Shown: in pieces, positions 17,322-26,647 of the stretch | Layout: each line of letters begins with the position of its first letter | Numbering within the stretch: the first letter of the stretch is position 1 | Assembly: GCF_000019725.1 (NCBI RefSeq) | Contig: NC_010505.1 | Location: 2,607,001 to 2,671,000, forward strand | Direction: 5' to 3' | Origin: Methylobacterium radiotolerans JCM 2831 | GTDB taxonomy: Bacteria > Pseudomonadota > Alphaproteobacteria > Rhizobiales > Beijerinckiaceae | DNA: 64,000 bases | Notes under the pieces: generated by a model | The model's database searches: none | Seen by the model: the letters and a program-made list of their open reading frames with translations, nothing else | Told to the model about the DNA's origin: nothing | Position numbers and translations under genes: made by a program

Positions 17322-17588
17322 GTGACGGAGCGCCGCCTCGCGGGATTGTGGGACCGTGCGCGCCGCCTCCAGCTCACCCGCGGACACCGCACTGGAGCCG
17401 AATGCGGTTCACGGGGCCTTGCCGTCGGCCGACCTGAGCGTGCTCGCGGTACAGCGACGCCGCGCGACGAGGTGACGGTCGCCGAAGTGGCGGCCTCTCT
17501 GAACTGTCGCAGGACAAAAGGAAGCGGGATTGGCCGTCTCCTGCGCGACGTTCATTCGGATAGATACGACACAGCCTGAGTAGCGACC

Positions 17589-18281
17589 ATGACCACAACA
17601 GTCACAGCGGTGGCATCGGCAATCCTTGCCGGCGCCCTTCTCGGGATGCCGACCGGAGCCAGCGCGCAGGCGGGCAGCTTCGCCAATCACGGATTCGGCA
17701 ACCACAATTTCGGAGCCGCGGCCGTCGCGGGCGGCAGTGGTTTCAGCAATCACAGCTTCGGCAATCGCGGCTTCGGAGCCGGTCCCGCAGGCGGCGGCTT
17801 CGCCAACCGGGGTTTCGGCAATCACGCGCTCGGGTCGGGAGCGGCTGCCGCCGGCTTCGCCAATCACGGCTTCGGCAACCACAATTTCGGTCGGCCCTCT
17901 GTCGGCGGCGGGCTCTCCAACCCGGGCTTCGGGCACGGGCTCGGGGCCCATCGCGGCTACGGTCATCATCGCCATGACGGCTACAACCGCGGCTTCTACG
18001 GGAGGCCCTACGGCTACGGCTACGGCCGGCGCGGGTATGGCCTCGGCGGTTTGGGCCTGGGGCTCGCTGTGGGCGGTCTGTACGGCGGCTACGGCTATCC
18101 GGGATACGGCTACGACGCCGGGTACTACGGCGGCTACGCGCCCGTCACTTACGGCTACGCCGACACCGAGACCGACCGCGCCGTCGACGATGACCGCGCC
18201 TGCGCGCGCCGGTTCCGGTCCTACGACCCGCAGAGCGGGACCTATCTCGGCCGGGACGGGCGCCGCCATCGCTGCCGGTAA
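17589..18281 (+). CDS. secreted BA14K-like protein with Gly/Phe/Asn/His repeats
   Basis: 230 residues. A signal peptide (AILAGALLGMPTGASAQA, about 1-27) is followed by about seven imperfect copies of a GFxNHxFGN-type unit (about 31-115), then a Gly/Tyr-rich glycine-loop section (YGYGYGRRGYGLGG). A C-terminal segment has CARRFRSYDPQSGTYLG then RRHRC, matching the BA14K domain found in rhizobial and methylobacterial surface proteins. Probably cell-envelope located. The repeat region is unusual for the family. The frame opposite is also open over its length and is rejected as a shadow. Confidence 0.8.
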   Translation: MTTTVTAVASAILAGALLGMPTGASAQAGSFANHGFGNHNFGAAAVAGGSGFSNHSFGNRGFGAGPAGGGFANRGFGNHALGSGAAAAGFANHGFGNHNFGRPSVGGGLSNPGFGHGLGAHRGYGHHRHDGYNRGFYGRPYGYGYGRRGYGLGGLGLGLAVGGLYGGYGYPGYGYDAGYYGGYAPVTYGYADTETDRAVDDDRACARRFRSYDPQSGTYLGRDGRRHRCR

Positions 18282-18409
18282 GGCTCGGTCGTCCTGAGGC
18301 GACTGGATCGGCCATGGAACAGTCCCGTCACGCTGCGGCGTCGGCGGGACTGGAGGTGGCCTCGGCGCGATCGGCCGGATCAGACACTCGGCACGACGTA
18401 TCGCCGGCG

Positions 18410-18652
18410 CTACGACATCGTCTCGGCCTCGTCGTCGCCGCCGGTCGCCCCGACCGTGGGCCCCGGCCGATACGCGTCGAGGGTCGCGTAGGCATCCGTG
18501 CCGGTGAGCCCCAGCCGTTCCATGTCGGTCAGGAGCGCCAGGATGTCGGCGTCGACCGGCTCGCCGGCTTCCTTGCGCTCGATCAGGGTGTTGACCAACT
18601 CCTGGTCGCTGATCGACGTCGCGCTGGGTTCGTTCGGATCGGTGAAGGCCAT
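18410..18652 (-). CDS. small hypothetical protein (80 aa)
   Basis: Eighty residues, acidic. The central part is helical (ISDQELVNTLIERKEAGEP, ADILALLTDMERLGLTG) and the tail disordered. No signal peptide or membrane helix. No family recognised. It is convergent with the BA14K-like gene. Confidence 0.5.
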   Translation of the reverse strand: MAFTDPNEPSATSISDQELVNTLIERKEAGEPVDADILALLTDMERLGLTGTDAYATLDAYRPGPTVGATGGDDEAETMS

Positions 18653-18792
18653 GACCGGTCTCTCGCAGGGTGGATCCGGGATCTAGGTCGCGCCCGGCGC
18701 CCGGCCACACGCGTCTGAGGGTGGGGCTGCGGGGCGGCGGCGCCGCCGATGTCGGTGCGGCCGAACGCGCTGGCAAGGAGATGCCGCACCCG

Positions 18793-19029
18793 TCACATCG
18801 TCGGACGCGACGCCGGGCTTGGCTCACGGTGCAAGACCTCGTGCTGCCAAGTGGGGTGGCGCGCGTCCAATCCGACGTGCTGGCCGACGTACAGGGTCGC
18901 CAGCAAGCCGAGCAGCAGAAGCAGGCCGATGGTCACGGCGTCCGGATGCCTGCGCGCGCTGTGGATGCTGAGGCAGCCCAGCGTGAAGACGGCCGCGAGG
19001 ACCAAGGGTCCGAGCATGTCGCCCGACAT
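18793..19029 (-). CDS. small two-helix membrane protein
   Basis: About 78 residues with two hydrophobic helices (about 5-20 and 31-48, AVTIGLLLLLGLLATLYVG) and a hydrophilic tail. The ATG at 19029 is preferred over a GTG at 19038. No family recognised and no neighbours that explain it. Confidence 0.45.
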   Translation of the reverse strand: MSGDMLGPLVLAAVFTLGCLSIHSARRHPDAVTIGLLLLLGLLATLYVGQHVGLDARHPTWQHEVLHREPSPASRPTM

Positions 19030-19382
19030 CGGGATCACCGTCGTGGCTGTCGTCGTCGCTCAGCGCGCCGCCGCCTCCGAGCGGCAAGGCTGCCCGACAG
19101 AGACGTTCGAGCGGGCCCGAAGCATCCCGAACTCCATCGATACCATCGCGCGTCGGAGCCGGCGGCGACGGGCGAGGAACGATCCGCGACGCCGCCTGGA
19201 CGGGCGCCGTCCTGCAGCCGCCGCAATCGGCCCGGCCGCCGGCCTCTCTGCCTCGCGCCAGTCGAGCACAGCGCGCCGCGCGTATTGCCGAATGCCGGAA
19301 CGGCAACGCTGTTCCCGGCCTCAGAGCCCGCCGCGGGCCGGGATGCCGAAAACTGAGTCAGATCAAGATGTTGGTAAGTGGA

Positions 19383-19458
19383 TGGCTCCCCGAGCAGGAC
19401 TCGAACCTGCGACAAGGCGATTAACAGTCGCCTGCTCTACCAACTGAGCTATCGGGGA
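19383..19458 (-). tRNA. tRNA-Asn (GTT)
   Basis: A complete cloverleaf on the minus strand. The 5' end TCCCCGA pairs with TCGGGGA at the 3' end, followed by GCCA with the CCA encoded. The D-loop is AGCTCAGTTGGTAGAGC, the anticodon loop is CTGTTAA with anticodon GTT, and the T-arm is GCAGGTTCGAGTCCTGC. 76 bases including CCA. Confidence 0.97.
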
Positions 19459-19731
19459 TCACGAGGGGGTCTCTACACACCGGGATCGCGGGGCGCAAGG
19501 GCCTCGTTGCAGGATCCGCGTTCAAACCGACGCGCGGCGCCCTGCGCCACGGGGCAGACGCCCTCCCCGGGGCGTTCGCGAGGCCCGGACTGTGACTGAT
19601 CTGCAACATTCGGGTCGACCCATGCGTCGCTCCCGCCCGAGTCCGGCTGCGATCGCCTCGTTCGCGGGCGACGGAAGTCATCCGTCTGTCGTGACACGCT
19701 CCTACGCGAGCCACCTCGCCGGCGCGCCGGT

Positions 19732-19986
19732 GTGAAGACCCTGACACCCATGCTGACCCATCGCTGCCTCGACCCGCAGGACCCCTACGCCGAGCGCGAG
19801 GTGCGCGTCGCCTTCGAGTGGGCCGCCGATCATCCCTGCCTGATCGCGGCCCTGGACGAGCACGAGGCCGATATCCTGCCCGACCTCGTCGAGGCGCAGC
19901 GCGACGATCTCCGTCGCGAGATCGCCGCCGCCTTTCTGCTGCCGGAGCCGCGCATCCCCGGCCGGGCCGAGATCCGGTTGCCCTGA
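19732..19986 (+). CDS. small hypothetical protein
   Basis: About 84 residues from the GTG at 19732, or 78 from the ATG at 19750. It is acidic and helical (DPYAEREVRVAFEWAADHP, EADILPDLVEAQRDDLRRE). No signal or membrane segment. No family recognised. It stands alone. Confidence 0.5.
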   Translation: MKTLTPMLTHRCLDPQDPYAEREVRVAFEWAADHPCLIAALDEHEADILPDLVEAQRDDLRREIAAAFLLPEPRIPGRAEIRLP

Positions 19987-20305
19987 TCGCCGAGCGGATG
20001 CGTCGCCGACGCTCGGGGCGCGGCGCTCCGGTGCGGTCCGGGCGAATTCAACCTCGCGCCCGTCCCAGAGCCGACTGTTGGCGCGCGCGAGACCGCACTG
20101 ACAGTCCCGCGCGGCACGAGATCTGGATCGGCGCTGCGTATTGATCCTGTATATCGTCCGAATAGTCCGGTATTTTGTCGGCCATCTATGCGCGTTCGCG
20201 CAGTGTAAAAGGGTCGAATTTGCCGGCTATATTCATTTTTCCGAAAAGATTGGCTCGGATATAGCTGCGGCAGCGCGATCCTCCGGTCACAGCGGTCCTC
20301 CTGCC
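19987..20305. promoter_or_regulatory. chemoreceptor upstream region
   Basis: 319 bases. The second half (20130-20260) is markedly AT-richer than its surroundings (runs such as TATATCG and TTCATTTTTCCGAAAAG), probably the promoter of the chemoreceptor gene. No other feature was recognised. Confidence 0.4.
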
Positions 20306-21985
20306 ATGCGTATCTCACTCGGCCTGAAGCTCTCTGCGGTGATCGGGCTGCTCGCCCTTGTGGCGAGCGGCATCGCGGCCTTCGCGATTCGCCAATCGAA
20401 CTGGGAGCAGGAGCGCGCGGCCGCCACGGACCGGATCTGGAACGCCGGCCTGCAGGCCGGCGCTCTGGGCCAGGCGATCGAGCACGCGGTGGTGCAGGCC
20501 ACGGCCCTCTACACCGCGGACGACACGACCGAGGCGCGCACCCGCCTGTCGGCGCTCCACGACGCCCTCGCCACGGTGGAGCAGGTGCGGGGGCCTTTCC
20601 TGGAGGCCATGGAGGATCAACTTCCCGCCGACCGTCGGCGGCGGTTCGACCTCTTCGTCAAGGAATTCATCGCCTACCAGACCGATACCGCCGAACTCGG
20701 CCTCACGGTCTCGCCGAAGGCCGCCCTGATCCAGGCGACCGACGAGGCGACCGTGAAGAACCGCGAGCGCATGGTGGCCGAGATCGGCATTCTCGGGCGG
20801 GAGGTGCTGAGCCGCCTGAACGCCCGTCGCGCCGCGGACGCGGCCGACCGCCGCCGGTCGCGGATCACCCTGGTGGTCGTGCCGGCCGTCGCGCTGGCGC
20901 TCGGCCTGCTCGCGGCGATCTGGATCATCCTGACTCAGGTGCGGCGGCCGCTGCATCGGCTCAAGGACGGCATGACGGCGCTCGCCGCCAACGATCTCGA
21001 CCGCGCGATCCCGTTCACGCATCGCCGCGACGAGATCGGCGAGATGGCCGCCGCCATCGCGGCGTTCCGCACGGCGCTGATCGAGAAGCGCGACCTCGAC
21101 GCGGAGGCGCAGGCGCGCCGCGACCGCGACCGCAGCCGGGCCGAGGCCCTGGCCGCGGCGACGCGCGCCTTCGAGGCCGAGACGCATCGCGCCGTCACCG
21201 ATCTCGCCGACTCGGCCGAGGCGATGCAGGCGGCGGCCGATACCCTCTCGGGCAATGCGGGCGCGATGGCCGCCGAGGCGGCCGTCGTGGCCGGAGCGTC
21301 GGAACAGAGCGCGGGCCTCGTCGACAGCATCGCCAGCGCCGCCGAGGAACTCTCGGCCTCGGCGCGGGAGATCGAGGCGCGGGTCCGGCACACGAGCGCG
21401 ATCGCCACCTCCGCCCTCTCCGACACGCAGGGGCTCAAGGAGACGGTGATGAGCCTCTCGCAGGCGGCCGAGGAGATCGGCGCCGTGGTCACGCTGATCC
21501 GCGAGGTCGCCGAGCAGACGAACCTTCTCGCGCTCAACGCGACGATCGAGGCGGCCCGCGCGGGGGCTGCCGGGCGGGGCTTCGCGGTGGTCGCCGCGGA
21601 GGTGAAGGCGCTGGCCGGCCAGACGGCGCTCGCCACGGACCGCATCACCGGGCAGGTCGGGTCGATCCAGGGGGCCGCCGGGCGCACGGTCGGCGCCATC
21701 GGCACGATCGGCGAGACGATCGCCCGGATGAGCCTGATCGCGTCCGAGGTGGCCGACGCCACCGACCAGCAGGGCCGCGCCAGCCAGGAGATCGCCCGGG
21801 CGATCTCCGGCGCGGCCGCGGAGGCCCGGCATGTCTCGGAGAGCGTGGCCGGCGTTCAGGCCGCGGCCGCGTCCAACGAGGCGCAGGCCGGCCAGGTGCG
21901 CGGCAGTGCCGCCCGGGTCAATGCCGGGACGCACAGCCTGCAGCGGGCGATCGAGACCTTCATGGTGGAGGTCCACGGCGCCTGA
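20306..21985 (+). CDS. methyl-accepting chemotaxis protein
   Basis: 559 residues. TM1 at about 7-28, a helical periplasmic sensor of about 160 residues (four-helix-bundle type, 30-185), TM2 at about 188-210, HAMP at about 211-263, then a long coiled-coil signalling domain. The CheA/CheW-contacting tip is at about 401-430 ([18 protein letters not shown]). It senses an unknown ligand and feeds the flagellar chemotaxis pathway. There is no C-terminal CheR/CheB tether pentapeptide. The ATG at 20306 gives a normal N-in anchor. Stand-alone gene, next to tRNA-Cys. Confidence 0.95.
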   Translation: MRISLGLKLSAVIGLLALVASGIAAFAIRQSNWEQERAAATDRIWNAGLQAGALGQAIEHAVVQATALYTADDTTEARTRLSALHDALATVEQVRGPFLEAMEDQLPADRRRRFDLFVKEFIAYQTDTAELGLTVSPKAALIQATDEATVKNRERMVAEIGILGREVLSRLNARRAADAADRRRSRITLVVVPAVALALGLLAAIWIILTQVRRPLHRLKDGMTALAANDLDRAIPFTHRRDEIGEMAAAIAAFRTALIEKRDLDAEAQARRDRDRSRAEALAAATRAFEAETHRAVTDLADSAEAMQAAADTLSGNAGAMAAEAAVVAGASEQSAGLVDSIASAAEELSASAREIEARVRHTSAIATSALSDTQGLKETVMSLSQAAEEIGAVVTLIREVAEQTNLLALNATIEAARAGAAGRGFAVVAAEVKALAGQTALATDRITGQVGSIQGAAGRTVGAIGTIGETIARMSLIASEVADATDQQGRASQEIARAISGAAAEARHVSESVAGVQAAAASNEAQAGQVRGSAARVNAGTHSLQRAIETFMVEVHGA

Positions 21986-22034
21986 GGGGCGCCGCATCGG
22001 CGCGGCGCGGCCGGTTCAGTCTGTCGGGGAAGGA

Positions 22035-22108
22035 TGGAGGCCTCGCCCGGAATCGAACCGGGGTGCAAGGATTTGCAGTCCTCTGCGTAACCACTCCGCC
22101 ACGAGGCC
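22035..22108 (-). tRNA. tRNA-Cys (GCA)
   Basis: A complete cloverleaf on the minus strand. Acceptor GGCCTCG pairs with CGAGGCC, then T and encoded CCA. Discriminator U and anticodon GCA (loop ACTGCAAAT) are both diagnostic of tRNA-Cys. T-arm CCCGGTTCGATTCCGGG. 74 bases. Confidence 0.97.
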
Positions 22109-22225
22109 TTCCCGAACGGCGCTGCCGTCCCGTCCGGAGCTTGGCGGACAGCTCCGGGTGCGCGTCTCTAGCAGAGGTCGGCGGTCGCAGGCAACGGCCC
22201 CGAGGCCCCGATTGTGCGGACCGCG

Positions 22226-23092
22226 TCAGCTCTGCCAGACCCGGGGCATCGGCAGGGCCCGGTAGCCCGCGAGGAAGCGGGCGACGAGCCCGCGCAGGGG
22301 TCCGACCGCGTCCCCCAGCGCGCGGACCGCCAGATGGCCGTTCCAGGCGCTCGCCGCCGCCGTCGTTCCGGGCGAGGCGGCCTCGGCCAGACGGGCCCGC
22401 GCCTCCTCGAGGCGCGCTTCCGCGCCGGGCGAGACGTCGAGGATCGTCGCGCAGGCGCGGGCGCCGCCGCCGATGGCCGGGCGGGCGAGGTGGTCGCTGA
22501 TCGGCCCCTCCAGCAGGACGCTGTCGGCGTAGGCGAGCCGCCCGCCTCGGCGGATCCGCCAGGAATCCGCGAACAGACCGTCGACGATCCGCTCGCCCCG
22601 GGCGGCGCGGCCGAACGCGACGACCTCCGCGGCGATCAGCGCGGCGCCGTCGGCGAGATCGGCCTCGAAGCGCCGCCGCACCCGGGCCCGATCGAACAGG
22701 ATCGTCTCCTGCGGCAGCCAGGCGAGGCCGGCCCCCTCCCCGAGGGTCAGGGTGTTGGCGATGCGGCTCACGGGGCCGTCCGAGCGGTAGATCTTCTCGG
22801 CCGCCGTGGTGGTCAGCACCAGGTCGGCCCCCGGTTCCAGGGCGAGGTCGATGGCGAAGCTGTCGCCGCAGGCCACGCCGCCCGCCGTGTTGACGAGGAC
22901 CGCCTCCAGCGCGCAGGTCCCCCGCGGGAAGCGCAGACGCGACGGCCCGGCTTCCGCGAGATCCAGGATGCGGGTCCCGCCGCCCGGACGGGCCGGCCCG
23001 ACGCGCAGCCGGATGCGCCCGTCGGAGCGCTGGCGCGCGGGCGCGGCCCCGAGCCTCTCGGGCGAGGGTGCGGGAGCGAGGGGGCCGTGCAT
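22226..23092 (-). CDS. ureD: urease accessory protein UreD
   Basis: 288 residues, typical for UreD/UreH. With UreF and UreG it delivers nickel to apo-urease. The family segments LVNTAGGVACGDSF, TTAAEKIYRSDG and LPQETILFDRARVRR are all present. It starts at the ATG at 23092, one base overlapping the arginase stop (TGATG), so the two are coupled. No ureA, ureB, ureC, ureE, ureF or ureG lies near, so the rest of the urease operon must be elsewhere. Confidence 0.93.
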   Translation of the reverse strand: MHGPLAPAPSPERLGAAPARQRSDGRIRLRVGPARPGGGTRILDLAEAGPSRLRFPRGTCALEAVLVNTAGGVACGDSFAIDLALEPGADLVLTTTAAEKIYRSDGPVSRIANTLTLGEGAGLAWLPQETILFDRARVRRRFEADLADGAALIAAEVVAFGRAARGERIVDGLFADSWRIRRGGRLAYADSVLLEGPISDHLARPAIGGGARACATILDVSPGAEARLEEARARLAEAASPGTTAAASAWNGHLAVRALGDAVGPLRGLVARFLAGYRALPMPRVWQS

Positions 23093-24060
23093 CAGGCGCG
23101 TCCGGCCGGCTCTGCGGCCACGGCCTCGATCGGCCCGGTCGGCCGGTCGAGGATGCGCCGGCCGAACAGGCTCGCCACCAGCTCGACCAAGACCCGGGCG
23201 CTGCGGCCGCGCTCGTCCAGGAAGGGGTTGAGTTCCACCACGTCGAGGGAGCGGACCAGCCCGGAATCGTGGAGCATCTCCATGATCAGGTGCGCCTCCC
23301 GGAAGGTCGCGCCGCCCGGAACGGTGGTGCCCACGGCCGGGGCGATCGACGGATCGAGGAAGTCGATGTCGAGGCTGACATGGAGATGCGCCCCCTGCGC
23401 GGCGACGCGGTCGAGCACCCGCCGCAGGGGCGCCACGACTCCGAACTCGTCGATCGTGCGCATGTCGGTGACGCCGACCCGGCGCGCCGTCACGAGGGCG
23501 CGCTCGCCGGCGTCGATCGACCGGAGGCCGAACAGGTGGACATGGGCGGGCGGCAGGGGCGCCGGTGCCGGCTCGGCGAACAGGGACGGGAATCCCGGCT
23601 CCCCGCACAGGGCGGCGAGCGGCATGCCGTGGACGTTGCCGGAGGGGGAGGTCGCCGGCGTGTTGAAGTCGGCGTGGGCGTCGAGCCAGAGCACGAAGAC
23701 GGGCTGGCCGCGCCGCGCGGAGTGCCGCATCACCCCGTCGACGGAGCCCAGGGACAGGCTGTGATCGCCGCCGGCGGTCAGCGGGAGCGCCCCCGCGTCG
23801 AGGGCGTCCCCCACGGCCCTGGACACGGCCCGCGTCCAGGCGGCGACACCCTCGAGCCCGCGCGTCCCGGCAGGTCCGTCCGGGACCACGTCGCCGCGAT
23901 CCGCGATCGCGTGGCCGAGTTCGGCGAGCGCCCGGACGAGACCGGCCGTGCGCAGGGCCGCCGGTCCCATGAGGGCGCCGGGCTCGCTGGTGCCGACCTC
24001 GATCGGCGCTCCGATCAGCGCGATGCTGCGCGCCGCGTCCGGCTGGGCTTCGCCGCTCAT
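23092..24060 (-). CDS. rocF: arginase
   Basis: Hydrolyses L-arginine to ornithine and urea. 322 residues, ureohydrolase fold. The Mn-binding motifs are all intact: GGDHSLSLG, DAHADFNTP, SLDIDFLDPS. The loop GNVHGMPLA is typical of arginase rather than agmatinase. The ATG at 24060 has GGAGGTG immediately upstream and is preferred over an ATG 27 bases earlier. Urea released here would be the substrate of the urease that the coupled ureD helps to activate. Confidence 0.93.
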   Translation of the reverse strand: MSGEAQPDAARSIALIGAPIEVGTSEPGALMGPAALRTAGLVRALAELGHAIADRGDVVPDGPAGTRGLEGVAAWTRAVSRAVGDALDAGALPLTAGGDHSLSLGSVDGVMRHSARRGQPVFVLWLDAHADFNTPATSPSGNVHGMPLAALCGEPGFPSLFAEPAPAPLPPAHVHLFGLRSIDAGERALVTARRVGVTDMRTIDEFGVVAPLRRVLDRVAAQGAHLHVSLDIDFLDPSIAPAVGTTVPGGATFREAHLIMEMLHDSGLVRSLDVVELNPFLDERGRSARVLVELVASLFGRRILDRPTGPIEAVAAEPAGRA

Positions 24061-24465
24061 CACACCTCCATCGCCGTCCCGGAGCACCGGTGCTCCGCGG
24101 CCGCTCTACCATCCGGACTCATAACCGTCCGATGACGGTGACCGCGAGACCGGATCGGCCAGCAAGATCCGTGACGGAGCGCCCGGGCCGGGATCTAAGT
24201 CGCGAGACGATGCGCGCTCCAGGGGCGCGCCGGAGGCCGGGCCTCCGCGCCACGCGCAAGGTCCCGGCGACGATCCGACCGGCAGAACCTTGCCCGGCCG
24301 GACGATCGACCACTCATAACTTGGGTTTGTGGCGCTAGGATCGTCTCGTAAGTTGTATGTTTCGAGTCTGCTGAAGTTTCGAGCGGCGTATTGGTGTTTA
24401 CGAGATTTTTATAAGGATTGGGCGATTGGTAAGCCTCGCGCAATTTCTAAAATATCAGGGGCATC
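24061..24465. promoter_or_regulatory. divergent intergenic region, arginase / chemoreceptor
   Basis: 405 bases. The stretch 24315-24465 is AT-rich (CATAACTTGGG, TTTTTATAAGGATTG) and should contain the second chemoreceptor's promoter. No RNA gene or operator was recognised. Confidence 0.4.
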
Positions 24466-26622
24466 ATGATCACGCTATCGCGGCTGAGCACGCGCCTTCC
24501 CGCGACAACCGTCGGCCTGGCGCTCCTGAGCGCCACCGCCATGGGCGGTTTCAGCTGGTACTCGGCGCGGGCGGGCCTGATGACCGCGGCCCACGAGCGC
24601 CTCGAGCTCGCCGCGGCGGCGCGCCGGGACGCGATCGAGCTGGTGGCGGACCGGGCGCAGGCCGACTTCCTGGCGGTGGCGGCGCACCCGCAGATCGTCT
24701 CGAACTTCCCCGACCTGCTCGAGAACCTCGATCCGGCGAAGCCCGACACCGCGAGCGTCATCGAGGCCTTCCGCGCGCCGCAGACCGCCGAGGCGCGAGT
24801 CGCCCTCGACGGCAGCGGCATGTCGTCGATGTATGCCCGCCGGCACGTCAAGGTCCAGGAAGTGGCGCGCAAGCTCGTCGCGCAGCCGGGCTACGCCGAC
24901 CTGCTGTTCCTCGACGACAACGGCCGGATCGACTACACCACGACGAAGGGCGCCGATTTCGGCAAGTCGGTCACGGACGACGGCTTGGCGGGGACGGCGC
25001 TCGCGCGCCTCGTCGAGCGCCTGAAGTCCGCCGACCCGGGCGCGGTCCTCTACGAGGATTTCGCCGCCTACCCGGTGGACGGGGTCCCGGCCGCGTTCAT
25101 CGGCCGCGCCATGACCAAGCGGGCCAACGTCGCCATGGGCACGGCGCAGGCCGCCGAGCGGATCGGCTTCATCGTCATGCGGGTCACGCCGACCCTGTTC
25201 GACCAGACGCTGTCGAAGCGGACGGGCCTCGGCGACACGGGTCAGATCCTGGCGGTCGGCGCGGACGGCCTCCTGCGCAGCAACCCGCCGTTGAACCCCG
25301 CCGTGCACGCCGGCGCGGGCCTCGCCGGGATCGGCCTGGCCGCCGACCGGATCAAGGCCGGCGGTCCCGTCGACTTCGCGGCGGAGAACGGCGCCCACAT
25401 GGCGGCCGCCTCCGCGGTGACCGTCCTGGGCGCGCCCTGGACGGTGGTGGCGGAGCAGACCCAGGCCGAGGCGATCGACGCGGTCCAGGCCCTGTCGCGC
25501 ACGCTGATCCTGACCGGCCTGTTCGTCCTGGCCGGAACCGCCCTGCTCGGCCTCCTGCTCGCCCGCTCGATCGTGGCGCCGCTCGGCGCCCTCACCCGCG
25601 CGCTCAAGGCCCTCGCCGATCGCCAGGCCCTCACCGACGTGCCGGGCAGCAAGCGGCGGGACGAGATCGGTGACATCGCCCGGGCCGTGGTCACGATCCG
25701 CGACATGTCGCTGGAGGAGGCCGCCCAGCAGCTCCAGACCACGGAGGCCGCGCGCCTGCGCGAGGAGCAGAGCCGGCGCGCCATGCTCAAGCAGCTGGCC
25801 GACGGCTTCGAGCACTCGGTCGGCGGCATCGTCGAGGGCCTGACCGGCGCCGTCACGGAGCTTCAGGGGGCCTCGGACACCATGCGGGCCGCGGTCTCCA
25901 GCACCTCCGAGCGCTCGACCAGCGTCGCCGGGGCGGCGCAGCAGACCTCCGACAACGTCAACACCGTGGCGGCCGCGGCCGAGGAGCTCGGTGCCACCGT
26001 CCAGGAGATCGGCCGTCAGGTCGAGCAGGCGGCCGGGATGTCCGCCACCGCGGTCGGCGAGGCCCGCCGGGCCGAGCAGACCATGACCGACCTCGCCGCG
26101 GCGGCGACGCGCATCGGCGACGTGGTCGGCATGGTCTCGACGATCGCCGGGCAGACGAACCTGCTGGCACTCAACGCCACGATCGAGGCCGCCCGCGCCG
26201 GCGAGGCCGGACGCGGCTTCGCGGTGGTCGCCGCCGAGGTCAAGGAACTCGCCGCCCAGACCACCCGCGCCACCGAGGAGATCAGCCGTCAGGTCGCCTC
26301 GATCCAGAATGTCACGGGCGACGCGGCCGGGGCGATCCAGGGCATCACGGCCCAGATCGAGGCGATGAACCAGGTGTCGACCAGCATCGCCGCCGCGGTG
26401 GACCAGCAGGGCGTCACCACCCAGGACATCGTCCGCAGCATGGGGCAGGCCTCGGCCGGCACCGGCACGATGACCCTGGAGATCGCCGAGGTTGCCCGGG
26501 TCGCCGGCGATGCCGGCGAGGCCGCGGACTCGGTCGCGCTGGCGTCCGACGCCCTGGCCACGCGCTCGGAGCAGCTCCGCGCCGAGGTGGCGCAGTTCCT
26601 CCGCAACGTGCGGGCGGCGTAG
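24466..26622 (+). CDS. methyl-accepting chemotaxis protein, large sensor domain
   Basis: 718 residues. TM1 at about 13-33, a large periplasmic sensor of about 310 residues (34-344; its size and the LLFLDDNGRIDYTTTKG segment suggest a double-Cache-like fold, inference), TM2 at about 346-367, HAMP at about 368-420, then a signalling domain with its tip near 562-590 ([17 protein letters not shown]). The C-terminus has no CheR tether. It is unrelated in its sensor to the chemoreceptor 2.5 kb upstream. Confidence 0.95.
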   Translation: MITLSRLSTRLPATTVGLALLSATAMGGFSWYSARAGLMTAAHERLELAAAARRDAIELVADRAQADFLAVAAHPQIVSNFPDLLENLDPAKPDTASVIEAFRAPQTAEARVALDGSGMSSMYARRHVKVQEVARKLVAQPGYADLLFLDDNGRIDYTTTKGADFGKSVTDDGLAGTALARLVERLKSADPGAVLYEDFAAYPVDGVPAAFIGRAMTKRANVAMGTAQAAERIGFIVMRVTPTLFDQTLSKRTGLGDTGQILAVGADGLLRSNPPLNPAVHAGAGLAGIGLAADRIKAGGPVDFAAENGAHMAAASAVTVLGAPWTVVAEQTQAEAIDAVQALSRTLILTGLFVLAGTALLGLLLARSIVAPLGALTRALKALADRQALTDVPGSKRRDEIGDIARAVVTIRDMSLEEAAQQLQTTEAARLREEQSRRAMLKQLADGFEHSVGGIVEGLTGAVTELQGASDTMRAAVSSTSERSTSVAGAAQQTSDNVNTVAAAAEELGATVQEIGRQVEQAAGMSATAVGEARRAEQTMTDLAAAATRIGDVVGMVSTIAGQTNLLALNATIEAARAGEAGRGFAVVAAEVKELAAQTTRATEEISRQVASIQNVTGDAAGAIQGITAQIEAMNQVSTSIAAAVDQQGVTTQDIVRSMGQASAGTGTMTLEIAEVARVAGDAGEAADSVALASDALATRSEQLRAEVAQFLRNVRAA

Positions 26623-26647
26623 GCCGGACGCGACCCCCGGGGCGGCC

